Shown here in pieces: positions 61,931 through 64,000 of a stretch of DNA of 64,000 nucleotides (position 1 is its first letter; the number at the start of each line of letters is the position of its first letter). The DNA is from UBA8389 sp035719105 (GTDB lineage: Bacteria > Bacteroidota > Bacteroidia > Bacteroidales > UBA1402): assembly GCA_035719105.1 (NCBI GenBank), contig DASTGN010000008.1, positions 310,001 through 374,000 of the forward strand. The letters run 5' to 3'. A program made the translations under genes and the position numbers. The notes under the pieces were generated by a model that saw only the letters and a list, made by a program, of their open reading frames with translations, was not told the DNA's origin and did not search any database.

Positions 61931-63298
61931 ATGAAGAACACCTTCTTGGTTGTTGTTTTATCCTGCCTACTCTTTTCGCTTCAAATGGAAGCGTTTGCAA
62001 TTAAAACGCAGCAAATAAAAGTGAAAGCACCCTTTGCGATGCCGGCGATTACAGTTCCCGATTTCAAGGATTGTAAAACGTTCAATATTGCCAATTTTGG
62101 TGCTATTCCGGGAAACAAGGATTTGACTACAGAAGCCATTGCCAAGGCGATTGATCAGGCAAATAAAATAGGTGGAGGTATCGTTATGGTCCCTCCAGGT
62201 GTATGGCTGACTGGTCAGATTCACCTGAAAAGCAATGTCAATTTACATTTATCTAAGGGCGCTCAGCTATTATTTTCTGAAAAACCATCTGATTACTTGC
62301 CAGAAGTGCATTCCTCTTGGGAAGGTTTGGAATGTTACAATTATTCCCCACTGATCTATGCCTATCAGTGTCAAAATGTGGCCATCACCGGCCAGGGCGA
62401 AATTAAAGCCAAGATGGACATTTGGAAAATTTGGGGTGCTCGCCCAAGCGGTCACATGAACAGTTTGAAAAGGTTGTATTACCTATCGGTTGAAAATGTC
62501 CCGGTTACAGAGCGAATGATGGTGAACGATACTGCCCATTTGCGTCCCCAATTCATACAGTTTAATCGAAGCGAAAACATTCTATTGGAAGGTATTCACA
62601 TCACAAACAGCCCGTTTTGGACGATTCATTTATACCTATCCAAAAATATCGTGGTTAGAAATGTAAAGGTTTTTGCCCATGACCACAACAACGATGGCAT
62701 CGATCCGGAAATGAGCCAAAATGTGTTGATTGAGGACTGTGTGTTTGACCAAGGGGATGACGCCATTGCTGTGAAATCTGGCAGAAATCCAGAAGGATGG
62801 CGCTCAAAAACGCCTTCAAAGAACATCGTCATTCGCAATTGCATCGTTAAAAATGGGCATCAACTCATGGCTATAGGTAGCGAATTGTCCGGAGGAATTG
62901 AAAATATTTACCTGCAACATTGCCGTGTAGACAAGGATGCAAAAATGTTCCACATCGTTTACATCAAAACCAACGAACGAATGGGTGGCTATGTTAAAAA
63001 CATCTTTGCCAACGACGTTCGTGCTGCCGGCAAGATGGGATTTGGCATTTTAGGTATTGAAACAGATGTTTTATATCAATGGAAAACATTGGTTCCTACC
63101 CTCGAGCGAAGACTCACGCCTATTTCAAACATTTATCTTAAGAATGTCAAGGCAAATCAGGTCAAGTTTATTGCCAGACTGTTGGGACAAAAAGAGCTAC
63201 CCATCGAAAACGTATTTTTGCAGCAGGTCGGTGCTGACACCATCCAGGGACAAAAGAACATTCTTGAAAATGTAAAGAATTTTTCTTTCAAGAATTGA
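61931..63298 (+). CDS. Secreted GH28 polygalacturonase-type enzyme
   Basis: A 455-residue right-handed beta-helix hydrolase; signal peptide about 1-23 (ends EAFA). It begins CKTFNIANFGAIPGNKDLTTEAIAKAIDQANKIGGGIVMVPPGVWLTGQIHLKSNVNL, standard for GH28. Active-site parts: NNDGID with Asp255, GDDAI with Asp276/Asp277, NGH with His310, and YIK with Lys346. Usual GH28 motifs are NTD, DD, G-H-G and R-I-K, so the last is altered here (Tyr in place of Arg). It should cleave galacturonan or rhamnogalacturonan. Neighbouring small lipoprotein 5 bp upstream; alanine dehydrogenase follows. Confidence 0.92.
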   Translation: MKNTFLVVVLSCLLFSLQMEAFAIKTQQIKVKAPFAMPAITVPDFKDCKTFNIANFGAIPGNKDLTTEAIAKAIDQANKIGGGIVMVPPGVWLTGQIHLKSNVNLHLSKGAQLLFSEKPSDYLPEVHSSWEGLECYNYSPLIYAYQCQNVAITGQGEIKAKMDIWKIWGARPSGHMNSLKRLYYLSVENVPVTERMMVNDTAHLRPQFIQFNRSENILLEGIHITNSPFWTIHLYLSKNIVVRNVKVFAHDHNNDGIDPEMSQNVLIEDCVFDQGDDAIAVKSGRNPEGWRSKTPSKNIVIRNCIVKNGHQLMAIGSELSGGIENIYLQHCRVDKDAKMFHIVYIKTNERMGGYVKNIFANDVRAAGKMGFGILGIETDVLYQWKTLVPTLERRLTPISNIYLKNVKANQVKFIARLLGQKELPIENVFLQQVGADTIQGQKNILENVKNFSFKN

Positions 63299-63326
63299 AA
63301 ATTTCCTTCAAGATTGCATACATGTA

Positions 63327-63389
63327 TATTTATTCATATATTCGTTAAGGAGAAGCAACCCTTTTCTTTAACGAATATATACATAAATA
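63327..63389 (+). repeat. 29-bp near-perfect inverted repeat upstream of ald
   Basis: Positions 63327-63355 pair with 63361-63389 around a 5-base CAACC loop. The only faults are a 2-base mismatch near the outer part and two G-U pairs. The core is ATATATTCGTTAA/TTAACGAATATAT. It ends 10 bp before the ald ATG. A near-match -7 box (TATATTTA, 63325-63332) overlaps its left edge. It could be an operator, an mRNA hairpin or a weak terminator of GH28; no U run follows on the plus strand. Confidence 0.75.
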
Positions 63390-63399
63390 TCAAGCAGTT

Positions 63400-64000
63400 A
63401 TGATTGTTGGAATACTAAAAGAAATCAAACCGGCAGAGAAAAGGGTCAGCATGATCCCCGCGGGCGTACACCAGATGATTAAAAACGGTCATCATGTTTT
63501 AGTTCAAAAAGAAGCCGGTGCAGCCAGCGGTTTTCCGGACGAGTTATATGCGTCGGTTGGTGCCGAAATAGTTGAAAGTGCAGCCGAAATCTTTAAACGG
63601 GCAGAAATGGTGATGCATGTCAAAGAAATCACCCACTCCGAGTACGAATTACTTCGCGAAGGTCAAATCGTATTCACCTATTTGCATCTTGCTGCCGACC
63701 CCGATCAAATCAAAGCACTGATGAACAGCAAATGCGTAGCTGTTGCTTATGAAACCGTTCAAACAGCCAATGGCAAACTTCCATTGTTGGAACCGATGAG
63801 TGAAGTTGCCGGCAAAATGTCCATTCAGGAAGGTGCACGTTTTCTGGAAATGCCACAAGGCGGCAGCGGTATTCTCATGGGTGGCGTTCCTGGTGTTGCT
63901 CCAGCAAAAGTATTGATTATCGGTGGAGGCATTGTAGGAACCAATGCTGCCAAAGTAGCTTGCGGGATGGGAGCGGACGTCACCATTCTGGACACCAGCC
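63400..64000 (+). CDS. ald: Alanine dehydrogenase, 5' part
   Basis: The first 200 codons of alanine dehydrogenase (L-alanine + NAD to pyruvate + ammonia + NADH); the gene runs off the right edge. The start MIVGILKEIKPAEKRVSMIPAGV is typical, with the substrate-binding Arg15, Lys75 (VMHVKE) and catalytic His96 (TYLHLAADP) in the known places. The Rossmann motif VLIIGGGIVGTNAAK begins near residue 170. A long inverted repeat lies just upstream, so expression may be controlled there. Confidence 0.96.
   Translation, partial: MIVGILKEIKPAEKRVSMIPAGVHQMIKNGHHVLVQKEAGAASGFPDELYASVGAEIVESAAEIFKRAEMVMHVKEITHSEYELLREGQIVFTYLHLAADPDQIKALMNSKCVAVAYETVQTANGKLPLLEPMSEVAGKMSIQEGARFLEMPQGGSGILMGGVPGVAPAKVLIIGGGIVGTNAAKVACGMGADVTILDTS

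Noticed and set aside
1..64000. CRISPR arrays, tRNA/rRNA genes, insertion sequences, prophage or integrase genes
   Set aside because: None seen on reading both strands: no regular spaced repeats, no transposase or integrase motifs, and no tRNA-like sequence apart from tmRNA.

Overview
The window is bacterial chromosome from a member of the Bacteroidota, most likely the order Bacteroidales. The evidence is two SusC/SusD pairs, many lipoproteins with Bacteroidetes-type signal peptides, three type IX secretion (T9SS) cargo proteins, promoters of the TAnnTTTG type in place of sigma70 boxes, a tmRNA whose tag reads GENNYALAA, and the typical gene orders hpt-adk-obg and zapA-rny. There are no rRNA or tRNA genes, insertion sequences, prophage genes or CRISPR arrays. 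Species cannot be fixed from this sequence.

Positions 1-25255 are an accessory glycan-utilisation region, all on the minus strand. Read in the direction of transcription it holds: a GH2 glycosidase followed by a beta-helix lyase-like protein; two tandem paralogous T9SS cargo proteins, each with its own promoter and terminator; a six-gene locus (SusC, SusD, a fasciclin-like lipoprotein, a PKD/Ig-like lipoprotein, a barrel-less TonB-receptor plug protein, a triple-BACON lyase-like lipoprotein); a second SusC/SusD locus with DUF4959/5126/5000-type and DUF4998 lipoproteins; and the start of a secreted protein that resembles GH27 alpha-galactosidases. The surface lipoproteins would bind glycans, the SusCD complexes would import oligosaccharides, and the lyase/GH proteins would cut them. 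The substrate is not proven. A secreted PL22-like protein (36.1-37.6 kb), an S-type sulfatase (53.9-55.3 kb) and a GH28 polygalacturonase (61.9-63.3 kb) suggest that the organism handles pectin-like or other acidic plant or algal polysaccharides.

Positions 25435-46117 are mostly housekeeping: OsmC, MtgA, a DUF5916 outer-membrane protein, a DUF3857 protein, a tryptophanase-family lyase, AsmA, a CBS-domain membrane protein, a ZapA locus with a small coiled-coil partner, RNase Y, tmRNA with an unusual structured leader, an SPFH protein, a TIGR02757 protein, Obg, adenylate kinase and hypoxanthine phosphoribosyltransferase.

Positions 46257-64000 mix secreted and core genes: a C10 cysteine protease coupled to a small lipoprotein, NAD(P)H-hydrate repair, DUF4831 and DUF3256 proteins, an EamA transporter, TruA, a sulfatase, a DOPA-dioxygenase-like protein, PhoH, PurC, an ImmA/IrrE-DUF4411 toxin-antitoxin-like pair, DUF1003, YbjQ, GH28 and the start of alanine dehydrogenase behind a long inverted repeat.

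The best candidates for something undescribed are the structured element directly 5' of tmRNA, the 29-bp inverted repeat in front of ald, the small coiled-coil gene paired with zapA, the barrel-less plug protein inside the SusCD locus, and the lipoprotein coupled to the C10 protease.
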